From the NCBI GenBank assembly GCA_015654925.1, contig JAATFX010000033.1:1-64000 (forward strand): a stretch of DNA of 64,000 nucleotides. Reading direction: 5' to 3'. This DNA comes from Enterobacterales bacterium. GTDB taxonomy: Bacteria; Pseudomonadota; Gammaproteobacteria; Enterobacterales; Enterobacteriaceae. A model generated the notes under the pieces. The model was not told the DNA's origin. It worked only from the letters and a program-made list of their open reading frames with translations, and made no database searches. This document shows, piece after piece, positions 11,895 through 21,632 of this stretch. Position 1 is the first letter of the stretch. Each line of letters starts with the position of its first letter. Both the position numbers and the translations under genes were made by a program.

Positions 11895-12496
11895 CGGCTC
11901 TGCTCCAAGTTATCCAGGCGAGCCGCCAGGGTTGTTCCGGCCCGGTCTATCGCGCCCACTTCTTCACTAAACCAGGCCAGTTCAAGGGCCGAAGGTGACA
12001 AACGCCACTCTTCGCTCACCACCTGGCCCAGCCGGGTTTGATGCTCACGCAGGCCGCGTTGCAGTCCCTGAACATGAGCATGCAATTTTTGCGTCACGCC
12101 TTCGGCGACGATATCGCCCAGGTAGGGCGCCAGAATTTCCGCCGGGTCAACCTCCGCCATATCGAGCAGGGCGGCAAACTGCTGCACCACCTGCAAATCC
12201 CCCTCGACGTCCAAATCGCCCCGCTTGATTAATGCCGCAAGCTGCTGGCGCCGGCGCAGCGCCGGCAACGCCGAAAAATGGGTTTTCAGCGTACAATCCG
12301 CCGGGCCATCCCATGCGGTGAGCACATCGATCTGCGCGTCGCCGAATATCAGGATCGCCGGGCTGTCCAGCTCCGCCAGTTCCACGCGCAGAATTTTGCC
12401 CTTAAGCCGCTGGCGCGCCGGTTTCATTGACCGGTCCTGATAAAGCAAGCGGTTGAGCGCCGTTTCCAGCGCGGCGGTAACCAATAACATCAACAT
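11891..12496 (-). CDS. ubiJ: Ubiquinone biosynthesis accessory factor UbiJ (SCP2 domain)
   Basis: 201-aa homologue of E. coli UbiJ/YigP. The SCP2-like lipid-binding domain fills the N-terminal two thirds (region around [21 protein letters not shown]) and a helical, coiled-coil-like C-terminus follows ([24 protein letters not shown]). The protein binds ubiquinone intermediates and, with UbiK, supports the soluble Ubi metabolon. It is sandwiched between ubiE and ubiB with a 4-bp overlap to ubiB. E. coli encodes an sRNA (EsrE) in the 3' part of this gene; whether it exists here cannot be told from sequence reading. Confidence 0.92.
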   Translation of the reverse strand: MLMLLVTAALETALNRLLYQDRSMKPARQRLKGKILRVELAELDSPAILIFGDAQIDVLTAWDGPADCTLKTHFSALPALRRRQQLAALIKRGDLDVEGDLQVVQQFAALLDMAEVDPAEILAPYLGDIVAEGVTQKLHAHVQGLQRGLREHQTRLGQVVSEEWRLSPSALELAWFSEEVGAIDRAGTTLAARLDNLEQSR

Positions 12497-12508
12497 GTCA
12501 TTTCCCGA

Positions 12509-13267
12509 TCAGAATTTGTATCCGCGATGCAGGGCAACGATACCTCCGGTCATATTAAAATACTCGGCGGTATCAAAACCGGCATCCAGCATCATGGCTT
12601 TAAGGGTTTCCTGGTCAGGATGCATGCGGATGGATTCGGCCAGATAGCGATAACTGCCCGCATCGCGCGCCACCATCTCGCCGATGCGCGGCAAAACGTG
12701 GAAAGAATAGAGATCGTAGGCTTTGTTCAACGGCTTGAACAGCGGGGTGGAAAATTCCAGAATCAGCAGACGGCCGCCCGGTTTCAAGACGCGGTACATG
12801 GAACGCAGCGCCTGCTCTTTTTCGGTGACGTTGCGCAGGCCGAACGAAATGGTGATGCAATCAAAAGTATCGTCCGGGAACGGCAGCGCTTCGGCGTTGG
12901 CCTGTACATATCGCACATTGCCGATAATGCCTTTATTGCGCAGTTTTTCACGCCCGACCTTTAACATCGAATCATTGATATCGGCCAGCACCACCTCGCC
13001 TTCTTCGCCCACCATGCGGGAGAATTTCGCGGTCAGGTCGCCGGTGCCGCCGGCCAAATCCAGCACTTTCTGGCCGCGGCGCACGCCGCTGCAATGAATG
13101 GCAAAACGTTTCCAGAGACGATGGATGCCAAACGACATCAGGTCATTCATCAGATCGTATTTTGCCGCGACGGAATGAAAGACATCCGCCACCATGACCG
13201 CTTTCTCGTCTTTAGCCACGGTGCGAAAGCCAAAGTGGGTCGTTTCACGCTTGTCTTCATCTGCCAT
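12509..13267 (-). CDS. ubiE: Ubiquinone/menaquinone C-methyltransferase UbiE
   Basis: SAM-dependent methyltransferase acting in both ubiquinone (C2 methylation of the benzoquinol) and menaquinone (demethylmenaquinol) synthesis. The SAM-binding motif [15 protein letters not shown] and the downstream ISFGLRNV motif are visible. I chose the ATG at 13267 (252 aa; E. coli 251) since the protein then starts [14 protein letters not shown] as in relatives and AGGG lies nine bases upstream; the open frame extends 21 codons further. The gene is 12 bp upstream of ubiJ. Confidence 0.95.
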   Translation of the reverse strand: MADEDKRETTHFGFRTVAKDEKAVMVADVFHSVAAKYDLMNDLMSFGIHRLWKRFAIHCSGVRRGQKVLDLAGGTGDLTAKFSRMVGEEGEVVLADINDSMLKVGREKLRNKGIIGNVRYVQANAEALPFPDDTFDCITISFGLRNVTEKEQALRSMYRVLKPGGRLLILEFSTPLFKPLNKAYDLYSFHVLPRIGEMVARDAGSYRYLAESIRMHPDQETLKAMMLDAGFDTAEYFNMTGGIVALHRGYKF

Positions 13268-13342
13268 GTTTTTTTGCCCTGCTTTATCAGTTATCAGAGA
13301 AGTGTAACAGAAGCGCGCTGAAAGCCCCACTTCGGGCCAAGC

Positions 13343-14953
13343 TCACCGCAGCGGATATCCTTCCGGCGCCCGTTGCGAAGTGTCCCCCAGCAGGGCGTCG
13401 TCGTCAACCGACAGCGGGTATTCATCCGCGCCCTGCTCCGCATCGAGCCCGGTGGCCGGGACAGCGGACTCATCGGCGTCCTGGTCCCGGCCGGGCCGAT
13501 CGGTATAGGGGAGATCGCGCGCCTGCCCCGCCAGGGTGGGGTTGATGGGACGTTTGATTTCCACGCCCAGCGCCCGGAACCCCTCCGCCTGGCTGATGAT
13601 ATTGCCCCGGCCCTCGGCCAATTTATTCATGGCCAGCCGGTAACCGGCTTGGGCTTTATCAAGGCTCTGGCCGATGGCCGTCATATCGTCGACAAACAGG
13701 CGCATCTTGTCGTACAACCGCGCCGCCCGGTCGGCGATATGCTGGGCATTGCGGCTCTGATGCTCGTAGCGCCACAGGTTGTTGATGGTGCGTAGCGCCA
13801 CCAGCAAGGTGGTCGGGCTGACCAGCATGATATTGAGCTTCAGCGCTTCGCTAATCAGCTCAGGCTGCCGATCGATTGCCAGCATAAAAGCCGGTTCAAT
13901 GGGGATAAACATCAACACATAATCCAGCGAGCGTAAACCGGGTAATTGTTGGTAATCTTTTCTGCTCAGCAACCGCATATGTCCGCGCAGCGAATTGATA
14001 TGCTCCAGCAGCGCCGATTGCCGCTCGCCGTCATCCTCGCTGTTAAAAAACCGTTCGTAGGCCACCAGCGACATTTTGGCATCGATGACCACATCTTTAC
14101 CTTGGGGCAAACGCACGATCACGTCCGGCTGCAGGCGATGGTCGACATCGACCTGGATATTCACCTGGGTCTGGTATTCATGCCCTTCCCGCAGGCCGGA
14201 CGCCTCAAGCACCCGGCTCAGGACCACCTCGCCCCAGTTGCCCTGGGTCTTATTATCGCCTTTCAGCGCACGGGTCAGGTTAACCGCCTCGCGTGCCATC
14301 TCGGCATTGAGCTGCTGCAGGCTGCGGATTTCATGGGTCAGGGTGTGCCGCTCGCGCGCTTCCTGGCCAAAACTGTCCTGAACCTGGCGGCGAAAACCGT
14401 CCAACTGCTCGCGCAGAGGCGCCAGCAGCAGATCCAGGCTCTGCCGGTTCAGTTCGTCCACTTTGCGCCCGCTTTGCTCGAAAATCCGGTTGGCCAGATT
14501 TTCAAACTGGGCGGTCAGCCGCTGCTCGCTATTGACCAACAGGCGCTGTTTTTCCTCAGCGCCCAGGCGGGTTTCCTCCAGGCGAATGGTCACCTCGCGC
14601 AGTTCCGCTTCCTGAGCGCTGTTGACCTCGCGCTGCGCCCGCAGTTCCTGGTTCAACTGCTCGCATTCATCGCGCCAATGCGCCAGCGGCGTGAGCCGCT
14701 CTTCGGCGGCGGCCAGGCGGGCATAGAGCTCGCGCATTTCCCGTTCACCGGCCCGGAGCTGCTGCTCGCATTGGCGGTAAGCCGTTTGCGTACGCTCCAG
14801 TTCTTGTTGCGCCAATGCCAATGCCTGGGCCTGTAAACGCAGCTCGGCCTGATTGTGCCCTTGCTGCTTCTGGTGCCTGACGCCAGCGATGAGCAGGCCA
14901 AGCAATGCGCCGATGGCGGCCCCGCCGACCGCGTAAAACAGGCTGAAATCCAT
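13343..14953 (-). CDS. rmuC: DNA recombination protein RmuC
   Basis: RmuC-family protein limiting inversions at short inverted repeats; the C-terminal half carries a PD-(D/E)XK-nuclease-like core (DVIVRLPQGKDVVIDAKMSL). An N-terminal membrane anchor (MDFSLFYAVGGAAIGALLGL) is followed by a long coiled coil rich in Gln, Glu and Arg. The start at 14953 has an ideal GGAGG five bases upstream and aligns with E. coli RmuC; the frame stays open 43 codons further. At 536 aa it is longer than E. coli (475), mostly by an acidic C-terminal tail. Confidence 0.93.
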   Translation of the reverse strand: MDFSLFYAVGGAAIGALLGLLIAGVRHQKQQGHNQAELRLQAQALALAQQELERTQTAYRQCEQQLRAGEREMRELYARLAAAEERLTPLAHWRDECEQLNQELRAQREVNSAQEAELREVTIRLEETRLGAEEKQRLLVNSEQRLTAQFENLANRIFEQSGRKVDELNRQSLDLLLAPLREQLDGFRRQVQDSFGQEARERHTLTHEIRSLQQLNAEMAREAVNLTRALKGDNKTQGNWGEVVLSRVLEASGLREGHEYQTQVNIQVDVDHRLQPDVIVRLPQGKDVVIDAKMSLVAYERFFNSEDDGERQSALLEHINSLRGHMRLLSRKDYQQLPGLRSLDYVLMFIPIEPAFMLAIDRQPELISEALKLNIMLVSPTTLLVALRTINNLWRYEHQSRNAQHIADRAARLYDKMRLFVDDMTAIGQSLDKAQAGYRLAMNKLAEGRGNIISQAEGFRALGVEIKRPINPTLAGQARDLPYTDRPGRDQDADESAVPATGLDAEQGADEYPLSVDDDALLGDTSQRAPEGYPLR

Positions 14954-15023
14954 ATTACCTCCGCCCAATACAATTCTGATAGCCACGGTAAGGGGGAACT
15001 GTATAGATGTCCAGCGCGTTTTA

Positions 15024-15554
15024 TCAGCCGATAAGGCGGGCGATCCATTGCATGCCAAATGCGCCGGGGGCAAGCAGGCCAAAAGCCCAGACCGCCGCCG
15101 ATCCCAAATTTGCCAGTTGGAAATAAAGCGCAGGCATGCCGCAGATCCCGGCCACCAGGGGTACTATGGCGCGCAACGGCCCGAAAAAACGGCCGAAAAA
15201 CGCACCGGCGATCCCCCAGCGGTCGAAAAACGCATGGCCGCTGATCAGCATGTTCGGGTGCTTGGTGAACGGCCAGATATGCACCAGGCGCTGTTGATAG
15301 TGATGCCCCACCCAATAGGAAAGCCAGTCGCCAAAAAAACCGCCGGCCACCGCCGATACATAAATAGGCCAGAAGGCGATACCGGTCTCGCCGATTAATG
15401 CGCCCAGGGCCAGCAGGATAACGGTGGCGGGCAATAACAGGGAGAGGAAAGCCAGCGACTCGCCAAAGGCGAGGGCAAAGACCAGGGGCACCGCCCAGAT
15501 TTGATGCAGACGAACAAATTCAGTGGTATGGACAATGATTTCATCTAATGACAA
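15024..15554 (-). CDS. DedA-family inner-membrane protein
   Basis: 176-aa polytopic membrane protein of the DedA/VTT (SNARE-associated) family. Visible family features are the ESLAFLSLLLPATVIL segment with its acidic residue, and the FFGRFFGPLRAIVPLVAG motif containing the conserved GRF.G..R...P core, followed by GAFGM. DedA proteins affect membrane-lipid (undecaprenyl phosphate or phospholipid) translocation and proton-motive-force homeostasis. E. coli has no gene here between udp and rmuC. It is followed about 70 bp later by rmuC. Which paralogue it corresponds to (YohD- or YabI-like) is uncertain. Confidence 0.9.
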   Translation of the reverse strand: MSLDEIIVHTTEFVRLHQIWAVPLVFALAFGESLAFLSLLLPATVILLALGALIGETGIAFWPIYVSAVAGGFFGDWLSYWVGHHYQQRLVHIWPFTKHPNMLISGHAFFDRWGIAGAFFGRFFGPLRAIVPLVAGICGMPALYFQLANLGSAAVWAFGLLAPGAFGMQWIARLIG

Positions 15555-15732
15555 GGCATCTCCCTTGACGTAATGCTGAGGGCTACCGAACCAAGCCGCT
15601 AAAGGGAAGGATGCGGACTATGATGCCATTTAACTGATTTTGCAGATTAAACCTAAACCCAACGACCGGAACATTTTCCCGGTCGCAGGCGCGCTTACCC
15701 GACGATGGGACCTTGGCGGCAGCCGGCGCGCG

Positions 15733-16497
15733 TCATGACAACAGTTGGCGGGCGGCTTCCACCACCAGGGCCACCGCGACGCTTTCAGTTTGTTGCATGG
15801 TTTCAGCGCTGGGGATTTCCTGTTGGGTGCGATTGACGATTACCCCCGCCACCATGCCCGCCCGCAGTCCCTGGGTGGCGCACATGGTCAGCAAAGTAGC
15901 GGATTCCATTTCATAATTCATGACGCCCAGTTCCTGCCATTCCTGCATGGAGCCTTTAAAACGTTTAACCACGCGTCCAGAGTAAGTGTCATAGCGCTCC
16001 TGCCCCGGATAAAAGGTATCCGACGATGCGGTAATACCGACGTGGACCCTGGCGCCGGCTTTATCGGCCGCAGCCACCAGCGCGGTGGTACAGGCGAAAT
16101 CCGCCACCGCCGGATATTCCAGCGGCGCGAAATGCAGGCTGGCGCCGTCCAGGCGAACCGCGGCGGTGGTCACTAACACATCGCCGACATTGATATGGGG
16201 TTGAATCGCGCCGGTGGTGCCCACCCGCAAAAAGATGCGTATCCCCAACTGCGCCAGTTCTTCCACGGCGATCGAAGTAGATGGACCGCCGATGCCGGTT
16301 GAGCAGACGATAACGGCTTTCCCGGCCAGTTCGGCGCGCCAGGTAGTGAATTCACGGTGCGTGGCCAGATGTATCGGTTTTTCCATCAGGCGGGCTATTT
16401 TCTCTACCCGCTGCGGGTCCCCGGGAACAATAGCCAGCGTGGCGCCCTGCAAATCGGAATGGGTCAGGCCAAGGTGAAAAACATCGGATGTGGACAT
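15733..16497 (-). CDS. udp: Uridine phosphorylase Udp
   Basis: Cytosolic hexameric enzyme splitting uridine with phosphate to uracil and ribose-1-phosphate. The 254 aa match E. coli (253). Family residues are clear: phosphate-binding [25 protein letters not shown], and the substrate-binding [13 protein letters not shown]. The ATG at 16497 gives the E. coli-like start [12 protein letters not shown] and has GAGG eight bases upstream; 23 extra in-frame codons precede it. It ends the conserved udp-rmuC-ubiE block; the next upstream genes are foreign-looking. Confidence 0.96.
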   Translation of the reverse strand: MSTSDVFHLGLTHSDLQGATLAIVPGDPQRVEKIARLMEKPIHLATHREFTTWRAELAGKAVIVCSTGIGGPSTSIAVEELAQLGIRIFLRVGTTGAIQPHINVGDVLVTTAAVRLDGASLHFAPLEYPAVADFACTTALVAAADKAGARVHVGITASSDTFYPGQERYDTYSGRVVKRFKGSMQEWQELGVMNYEMESATLLTMCATQGLRAGMVAGVIVNRTQQEIPSAETMQQTESVAVALVVEAARQLLS

Positions 16498-16600
16498 GGC
16501 AGATACCTCTAAAAAGGAGATGCTAGTACGCATATAATTCTCTATTATCTCTTTTTCACCTACCATTGTCCCGGCGAGAGTTCACAATCAGCGGTTAAAG

Positions 16601-17119
16601 CTAAGAGGCGGATAAATCATGAAATAAATGCTTTATCTTTTCATTATCCCGCACAGTCTCGATCAAGCTCCCCAAGACCTCCACCGGCGTCATGTGCCCT
16701 CCGTCATCAATAATTTTCCTTAACCAGGTATCCAGTATCGGAAAGCCCTGATCTTTTAACAACCACAGGACTTCGGAAACCAGCGTGGCTATCCCGTGCT
16801 GCGCAATTTGGACGCCCAAGGTAAGCATCGCCCCCACATTGGTTATCTTGCCGCCGATGCCCAACACATATCCCAGGGTATTGCCCACCGCTTTCAGGCC
16901 GACCGCGAGTTTACCGAGTCCTGTGATGTCGACTATTTTCGCCGCCGCCCCGGCAACCGCGCCGAAGACCGATGGGGTGGCCGACGAACCCGACTCCGGG
17001 CTATTTTTCACCGTGCTGAAATTGGCGGATAACTTGTTATTGCCCGATTCATATTTTACTTCATTTATCTGCTGGCCTATTATTCTGGCGGACATGAAAT
17101 TACTGGCTGGTATATTCAT
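16601..17119 (-). CDS. Orphan protein with long glycine-rich hydrophobic helix region, function unknown
   Basis: 172-aa protein I do not recognise. Residues 1-45 are rich in Ser and Asn with few hydrophobics (MNIPASNFMSARIIGQQ...), as in type III secretion signals. Residues about 50-122 are Gly/Ala/Val-rich and hydrophobic with scattered Lys (GLGKLAVGLKAVGNTLGYVL), compatible with membrane insertion or a pore-forming helical bundle. The C-terminus is charged (DNEKIKHLFHDL). GGGGAG eight bases before the ATG makes a convincing ribosome site. With the next orphan gene it interrupts the conserved udp-dlhH neighbourhood; the flanks are much more AT-rich than the backbone. Secretion is inference only. 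Confidence 0.65.
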   Translation of the reverse strand: MNIPASNFMSARIIGQQINEVKYESGNNKLSANFSTVKNSPESGSSATPSVFGAVAGAAAKIVDITGLGKLAVGLKAVGNTLGYVLGIGGKITNVGAMLTLGVQIAQHGIATLVSEVLWLLKDQGFPILDTWLRKIIDDGGHMTPVEVLGSLIETVRDNEKIKHLFHDLSAS

Positions 17120-17405
17120 GGTATTTCTCCCCTATCATGCGTCTTATGAAAAATATTATGCGTTACAGTTTCAACATAGCTATTAATTTTCCCTATTAAT
17201 AGTTTACTAACTATAAAAAAAAGAAATTACAGTTGTTCGCATATTTAATGCATACCTAATCATTAATGCAAAAATAATCCATAATTCTCTTTCTATTTAT
17301 TTTCATTGACTTAGATACATAATCGCACCACGGGAAAGCCATGCCCTTTCCCGTGGCAGGCGCCTTCGCCTTAAGTACGCCGACGCTGCATGCGGCGCTA
17401 ATGCC
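17120..17405. other. AT-rich intergenic region between two orphan genes
   Basis: About 286 bp, strongly AT-rich (about 17,150-17,325) in contrast to the GC-rich neighbours. It should hold the promoter of the 172-aa gene on the minus strand. The only clear structure is the perfect inverted repeat at 17,328-17,356. No open frame of note lies here. Confidence 0.6.
17328..17356 (-). terminator. Perfect 11-bp inverted repeat after the 246-aa orphan gene
   Basis: CCACGGGAAAG (17,328-17,338) pairs perfectly with CTTTCCCGTGG (17,346-17,356) over a 7-nt loop. It lies about 50 bp past the stop of the minus-strand orphan gene. No T-run follows on either strand, so it is either a Rho-type or weak terminator or an mRNA 3'-protecting hairpin. 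Confidence 0.5.
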
Positions 17406-18146
17406 TCATGGCAAGGGGGTAAACAAAGCGGCCAGTTTGCTGAATAACTGTTTAAGCGGCAGAGCTATTTTATCGGCAAATAGCGTGCGCGCCACGGCGG
17501 TAGCCTCAGCCAGATGCCTGCCCAGGGCGCGATAGGAGACTTTGATATGATTCAATAGGCTGTTGATAACGCCCTTAAATGCGGTAAACACATCGGCGGT
17601 CGTTTTTACTCCTTTGAAAAACTGCGGGATTTTCTGGTTTCGAGTTCCGCTGATATCACAAATGTCGATGGCGACCTGCGCCATCAGGCTGACCGTGGCC
17701 CCTGTTTTTTGCGGGTCCGTCACCGCCCGGATATACTCCGGTATATGGCTGGCATTAATCTCATATAGCAGATTAGTCAGCCGCGGCTGGGGACGGCCGA
17801 GCAAATTAGCGCCGCACCGCCATCTTGAATAGGCTGATGAAATCCCTTTATCCGGAATATCAACCAGAAAAAAACCGATGCGCGCGGCTGCACCGGCAAT
17901 ATTCCTGACCGACTTCAATAAAGGAATAAATTTAATAAATCCCGTCCTCATACATAATTCTTCTCCCGCAGCCGCCACTTTCGCCAGCGATAAAAATAGC
18001 TGGGAGCACGTCTTCGTTTTATTTTTAACAGATTGCAATCCTGACGCAAAATGACTCATTACGCCAGGCCTCCCGGTCGCATAAACGACGCTATCCGTCG
18101 GCCATGGGCGAGCAGTTTGGCCAGATAGAGTGAGAACATCATTCAT
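17406..18146 (-). CDS. Orphan helical protein, function unknown
   Basis: 246-aa protein not recognised. The N-terminal 30 residues are polar and Ser/Thr-rich (MNDVLTLSGQTARPWPTDSV); the rest is predicted helical, basic (many Lys/Arg) and alternates with short hydrophobic patches such as GAAARIGFFLVDI and the C-terminal LPLKQLFSKLAALF. No signal peptide and no catalytic motif is seen. AGGA lies 11 bases before the ATG. Same orientation as the 172-aa orphan gene 286 bp downstream; the two may form an inserted pair. It could be a secreted effector, a toxin-like membrane protein or a degraded gene, and nothing here decides. Confidence 0.6.
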   Translation of the reverse strand: MNDVLTLSGQTARPWPTDSVVYATGRPGVMSHFASGLQSVKNKTKTCSQLFLSLAKVAAAGEELCMRTGFIKFIPLLKSVRNIAGAAARIGFFLVDIPDKGISSAYSRWRCGANLLGRPQPRLTNLLYEINASHIPEYIRAVTDPQKTGATVSLMAQVAIDICDISGTRNQKIPQFFKGVKTTADVFTAFKGVINSLLNHIKVSYRALGRHLAEATAVARTLFADKIALPLKQLFSKLAALFTPLP

Positions 18147-18413
18147 AGTGACTTAATCCTATTTAAGATTACCGATAAAGTATTTTTCCCGCTAGGCCAA
18201 CAGGATTTTTATTTATCTTTACAGTAACCAACTTGTATATTGAATACTTTTAAAAAAAGCCCTTTTAGGATTGAGCGAGATATTTATCGCATTTTTTATT
18301 GCCGCCCGTTGGCCTTTATCCTGCCAATACCGCCGGTAAAGAACATAGCGCGTTATCCGCCGTGTCTTATACTCATAGCTGCGGTGTTTTTCATGAGAAA
18401 AAAAGGTAACCCT

Positions 18414-19241
18414 ATGAACGCTGACGACTTGATTGCTTTGCCAAAAAATCCTACCGGTTTTGCCGCGGCGGCCGGTGCGCCGTCCCCTACCGCTATCCGG
18501 ACCGATGATAGCGGCCTGGTCGCGGGACAAACCACCATTCCCACCCAGGGCGAGCAGATGCCGGCTTATCTTGCACGGCCAGCCGCGCAAAGCGACCATT
18601 TGCCGATAATATTGGTGATTCAAGAGATTTTTGGCGTTCACGAGCATATTCGCGATCTGTGCAGACGTCTGGCGAAACAGGGGTATTTGGCCATTGCTCC
18701 CGAGCTGTATTTCCGCCAGGGAGATCCGACCCGGTACGATGACATCCCGACATTATTTAGTCAGTTGGTGAGCAAAGTGCCTGATTCACAGGTATTGGCG
18801 GATCTGGATCATACCGCGCACTGGGCGGCGCGGCATGGCGGCGACAGCCGGCGTCTGGGGGTGACGGGATTTTGCTGGGGAGGACGTATCGCCTGGTTAT
18901 ATGCGGCGCATAATCCGCAGCTTAAGGCGGCGGTGGCGTGGTATGGCAAACTGGTGGGGGACAAGACGCTGCTAAATCCCAAGCATCCGGTGGATGTTAC
19001 GGCGGCGCTTGCCGCTCCGGTATTAGGTTTGTACGGCGCCCAGGATACCGGGATTACCGCGGAACATATCGATGCCATGCGCCAGGCGTTAGGCGCGGCC
19101 AAGGCCGACGCGGATATTATTGTCTATCCGGACGCCGGCCATGCGTTTAATGCCGATTATCGCCCCAGCTACCATGCCGCGTCGGCCGTTGATGGCTGGC
19201 AGCGCATGCTGGCATGGTTTGATAAATATGGCGTGAAGTAA
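18414..19241 (+). CDS. dlhH: Dienelactone hydrolase family protein DlhH (YsgA)
   Basis: Alpha/beta-hydrolase of the dienelactone hydrolase family; physiological substrate in enterobacteria is not established. The catalytic triad is apparent: nucleophile Cys in GFCWGG, acid in GAQDTGI and His in DAGHAFNADYRPSYH. The 275 aa match E. coli YsgA (271). I chose the ATG at 18,414 with AGG seven bases upstream and an E. coli-like N-terminus; the frame stays open 58 codons upstream but that part has no homology. It is convergent with metE with only 12 bp between the stops. Confidence 0.92.
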   Translation: MNADDLIALPKNPTGFAAAAGAPSPTAIRTDDSGLVAGQTTIPTQGEQMPAYLARPAAQSDHLPIILVIQEIFGVHEHIRDLCRRLAKQGYLAIAPELYFRQGDPTRYDDIPTLFSQLVSKVPDSQVLADLDHTAHWAARHGGDSRRLGVTGFCWGGRIAWLYAAHNPQLKAAVAWYGKLVGDKTLLNPKHPVDVTAALAAPVLGLYGAQDTGITAEHIDAMRQALGAAKADADIIVYPDAGHAFNADYRPSYHAASAVDGWQRMLAWFDKYGVK

Positions 19242-19253
19242 GGGCTGCGCGCT

Positions 19254-21530
19254 TTACCGGGCTTCCGCGCGCAGCCGTTTCGCCGCGTTGACCATATTCG
19301 CCAGGGATTGGCGGGTTTCGGGCCAGCCGCGGGTTTTAAGGCCGCAATCCGGATTCACCCACAGGCGTTCCACCGGAATACTTTCAGCGGCCTTGCGCAG
19401 CAACGCCACAATCCACTCTTCGCTTGGCACGTTAGGGGAATGGATGTCATAGACCCCTGGCCCCATGCCGTTGGGATAATCGAATTGCTTGAATGTGTCC
19501 AGCAGTTCCATATCCGAACGGGATGTTTCAATAGTGATTACGTCCGCATCCAGCGCCGCTATGGAATCCATAATGTCGTTGAATTCGCAATAACACATGT
19601 GGGTATGGATTTGGGTATCGTCCCGGGCCACCGCGGCATTCAGCCGGAAGGCTTCAACCGCCCACTCCAGATAGGCCGGCCATTCGGACTGGCGCAGCGG
19701 CAATCCTTCCCTTAATGCCGGTTCGTCAATTTGGATAATCCCGATACCCGCCTGCTCCAGGTCGGCGACTTCGTCACGCAGCGCCAGGGCGATCTGCCGG
19801 GCAATGGTTTTGCGGCTGACGTCTTCGCGCGGGAACGACCAGCATAAAATGGTCACCGGACCGGTCAGCATGCCTTTTACCGGTTTGTCGGTCAGGGATT
19901 GGGCGAATTTCGCCCATTCAACGGTAATAGCTTCCGGACGGCTGATATCGCCGATAATGATCGGCGGTTTGACGCAGCGCGAACCATAGCTTTGCACCCA
20001 GCCGTTTTGCGTAAAGACGAACCCATCCAGATTTTCGCCGAAGTACTCCACCATATCGTTACGTTCGGCTTCACCGTGCACCAGCACATCCAGATCCAGC
20101 CGCTCCTGCTCGGCAATGGCCTGCTTGATATGCTCGCCGATACTAGTGCGGTAATGGGGGGTATCCAGTCTGCCTTGCTTGAAGTCCAGGCGCAGGCTGC
20201 GGATTTCCGTAGTTTGCGGGAATGAACCTATGGTGGTGGTCGGCCAGGCCGGCAAGTTGAAACGCTGGGCCTGGATGGCGGCGCGCTGCGCATAAGGTTG
20301 GAGGCGCCGGCTGTCCTGGGCGGTGATTTTCGCCAGGCGCGCGTTAACCTGCGGATTGTTGACCCGGCTGGAATGGCGGCGGGCAAGGATCGGCGCGCTG
20401 TAATCGGCCAGCCGCTGCACTTGGGCCGCATCAGGATTGGCCAGGGCGGCGCGCAGCAGCCCCAGTTCGGCGCATTTTTGCAGCGCAAAGGCGAACCAGC
20501 CTTTGGCTTCATCATCCAGGCGGGTTTCGGTGCTTAAATCAATGGGGCTGTGCAGCAGGGAACAGGAGGTCGCTACCCACAACGGCCGCTGACCCACCAG
20601 TGGTTTGATGCGTTCAAAAGCGGCGCCGAGATCGGCACGCCAGACATTGCGGCCGTTAATCACGCCAAGGGACAGCAGCCAGTCCGCCGGCAGTTGGCGG
20701 TGCAGGTCGGCGACATCATCTTTACCCGCCACCAGATCCACATGCAAGCCTTGTACCGGCAGCGCGCGAATCGCCTCCAGATGATGGCCGATGCTGTCAA
20801 AATAGGTGGTCAACAATAATTTAACCGGCCCGGTCAGCGCCTGATAAGCGGTTTGGTATGCATCCACCCAGGCCCGCGGTAGCTCCAATACCAGCGCCGG
20901 TTCGTCGATTTGTACCCATTCGACGCCGCGCCGCGCCAACTCGTCCAGGATCTGCCGATATACCGGCAGCAGGGCGGGCAGCAGCGAAAGCCGGTCAAAG
21001 GCTTCGCCTTTAACTTTACCGAGCCACAGGTAAGTCAGCGGCCCTAAAATAACCGGTTTGACGTTATGGCCCAGCGCCTGGGCCTCGTCGACCTCGTCGA
21101 GTAACTGGGTCCAGCCCAGGCGGAAAGTCTGCCCCTGGGTAAATTCAGGGACCATATAATGATAGTTGGTATTAAACCATTTGGTCATTTCGGCGGCGGC
21201 GGCGGGTTCACCGCTCGGCGCCCGGCCGCGGCCGATGCGAAACAGGGTATCGAGGTCGGCGGGCTGGTCGCCGAGACGATGGCGCGCCGGAATGTTATCC
21301 AGCATCATGCTGGTGGTCAGGACATGATCGTACCAGGCAAAATCGCCCACCGGCAGCACGTCTACGCCAGCATCTTTTTGCTGTTGCCAGTGGCGGGCGC
21401 GTAATTCGCGGCCCACCGCCAATAACTCCTGCTGCGAGGATTTTCCTGCCCAATAGCTTTCCTGCGCTTTTTTCAGCTCACGATGCAGCCCGACCCGCGG
21501 AAAACCCAGTGTGTGACTTTGTATTGCCAT
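19254..21530 (-). CDS. metE: Cobalamin-independent methionine synthase MetE
   Basis: 5-methyltetrahydropteroyltriglutamate-homocysteine methyltransferase, the B12-independent last step of methionine synthesis. The 758 aa compare with 753 in E. coli. Two TIM-barrel halves are present; the C-terminal zinc site shows HTHMCYCEF (His and Cys ligands), a downstream Glu and the Cys in [13 protein letters not shown]. Divergent from metR across about 100 bp holding MetJ-box-like sequence. Intact by length and motifs. Confidence 0.97.
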   Translation of the reverse strand: MAIQSHTLGFPRVGLHRELKKAQESYWAGKSSQQELLAVGRELRARHWQQQKDAGVDVLPVGDFAWYDHVLTTSMMLDNIPARHRLGDQPADLDTLFRIGRGRAPSGEPAAAAEMTKWFNTNYHYMVPEFTQGQTFRLGWTQLLDEVDEAQALGHNVKPVILGPLTYLWLGKVKGEAFDRLSLLPALLPVYRQILDELARRGVEWVQIDEPALVLELPRAWVDAYQTAYQALTGPVKLLLTTYFDSIGHHLEAIRALPVQGLHVDLVAGKDDVADLHRQLPADWLLSLGVINGRNVWRADLGAAFERIKPLVGQRPLWVATSCSLLHSPIDLSTETRLDDEAKGWFAFALQKCAELGLLRAALANPDAAQVQRLADYSAPILARRHSSRVNNPQVNARLAKITAQDSRRLQPYAQRAAIQAQRFNLPAWPTTTIGSFPQTTEIRSLRLDFKQGRLDTPHYRTSIGEHIKQAIAEQERLDLDVLVHGEAERNDMVEYFGENLDGFVFTQNGWVQSYGSRCVKPPIIIGDISRPEAITVEWAKFAQSLTDKPVKGMLTGPVTILCWSFPREDVSRKTIARQIALALRDEVADLEQAGIGIIQIDEPALREGLPLRQSEWPAYLEWAVEAFRLNAAVARDDTQIHTHMCYCEFNDIMDSIAALDADVITIETSRSDMELLDTFKQFDYPNGMGPGVYDIHSPNVPSEEWIVALLRKAAESIPVERLWVNPDCGLKTRGWPETRQSLANMVNAAKRLRAEAR

Positions 21531-21545
21531 AACCTTCCCTCATTT

Positions 21546-21569
21546 GGACGTCCGGATGTTTACACATCC
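21546..21569. promoter_or_regulatory. Tandem MetJ boxes in the metE-metR intergenic region
   Basis: Three adjacent 8-mers, GGACGTCC, GGATGTTT and ACACATCC, resemble the MetJ consensus AGACGTCT (6, 5 and 5 of 8 matches) and lie head to tail as MetJ operators do. The location between divergent metE and metR is the known MetJ/MetR-controlled region in enterics. Confidence 0.6.
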
Positions 21570-21632
21570 ATAATCACCATGTACTGTATTATCCACAAGC
21601 GCAAATTATTCACATCCAGGTGAAAGACCCTC

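Noticed and set aside
13946..14836. 296-codon open frame opposite rmuC
   Set aside because: Long, but fully antisense to a recognised gene and lacking any recognisable domain.
17490..17505. GGCGGTAG, the core of an RfaH ops element
   Set aside because: It lies inside a coding region on the opposite strand of the only gene there, without a long operon downstream and without the full ops 3' part.
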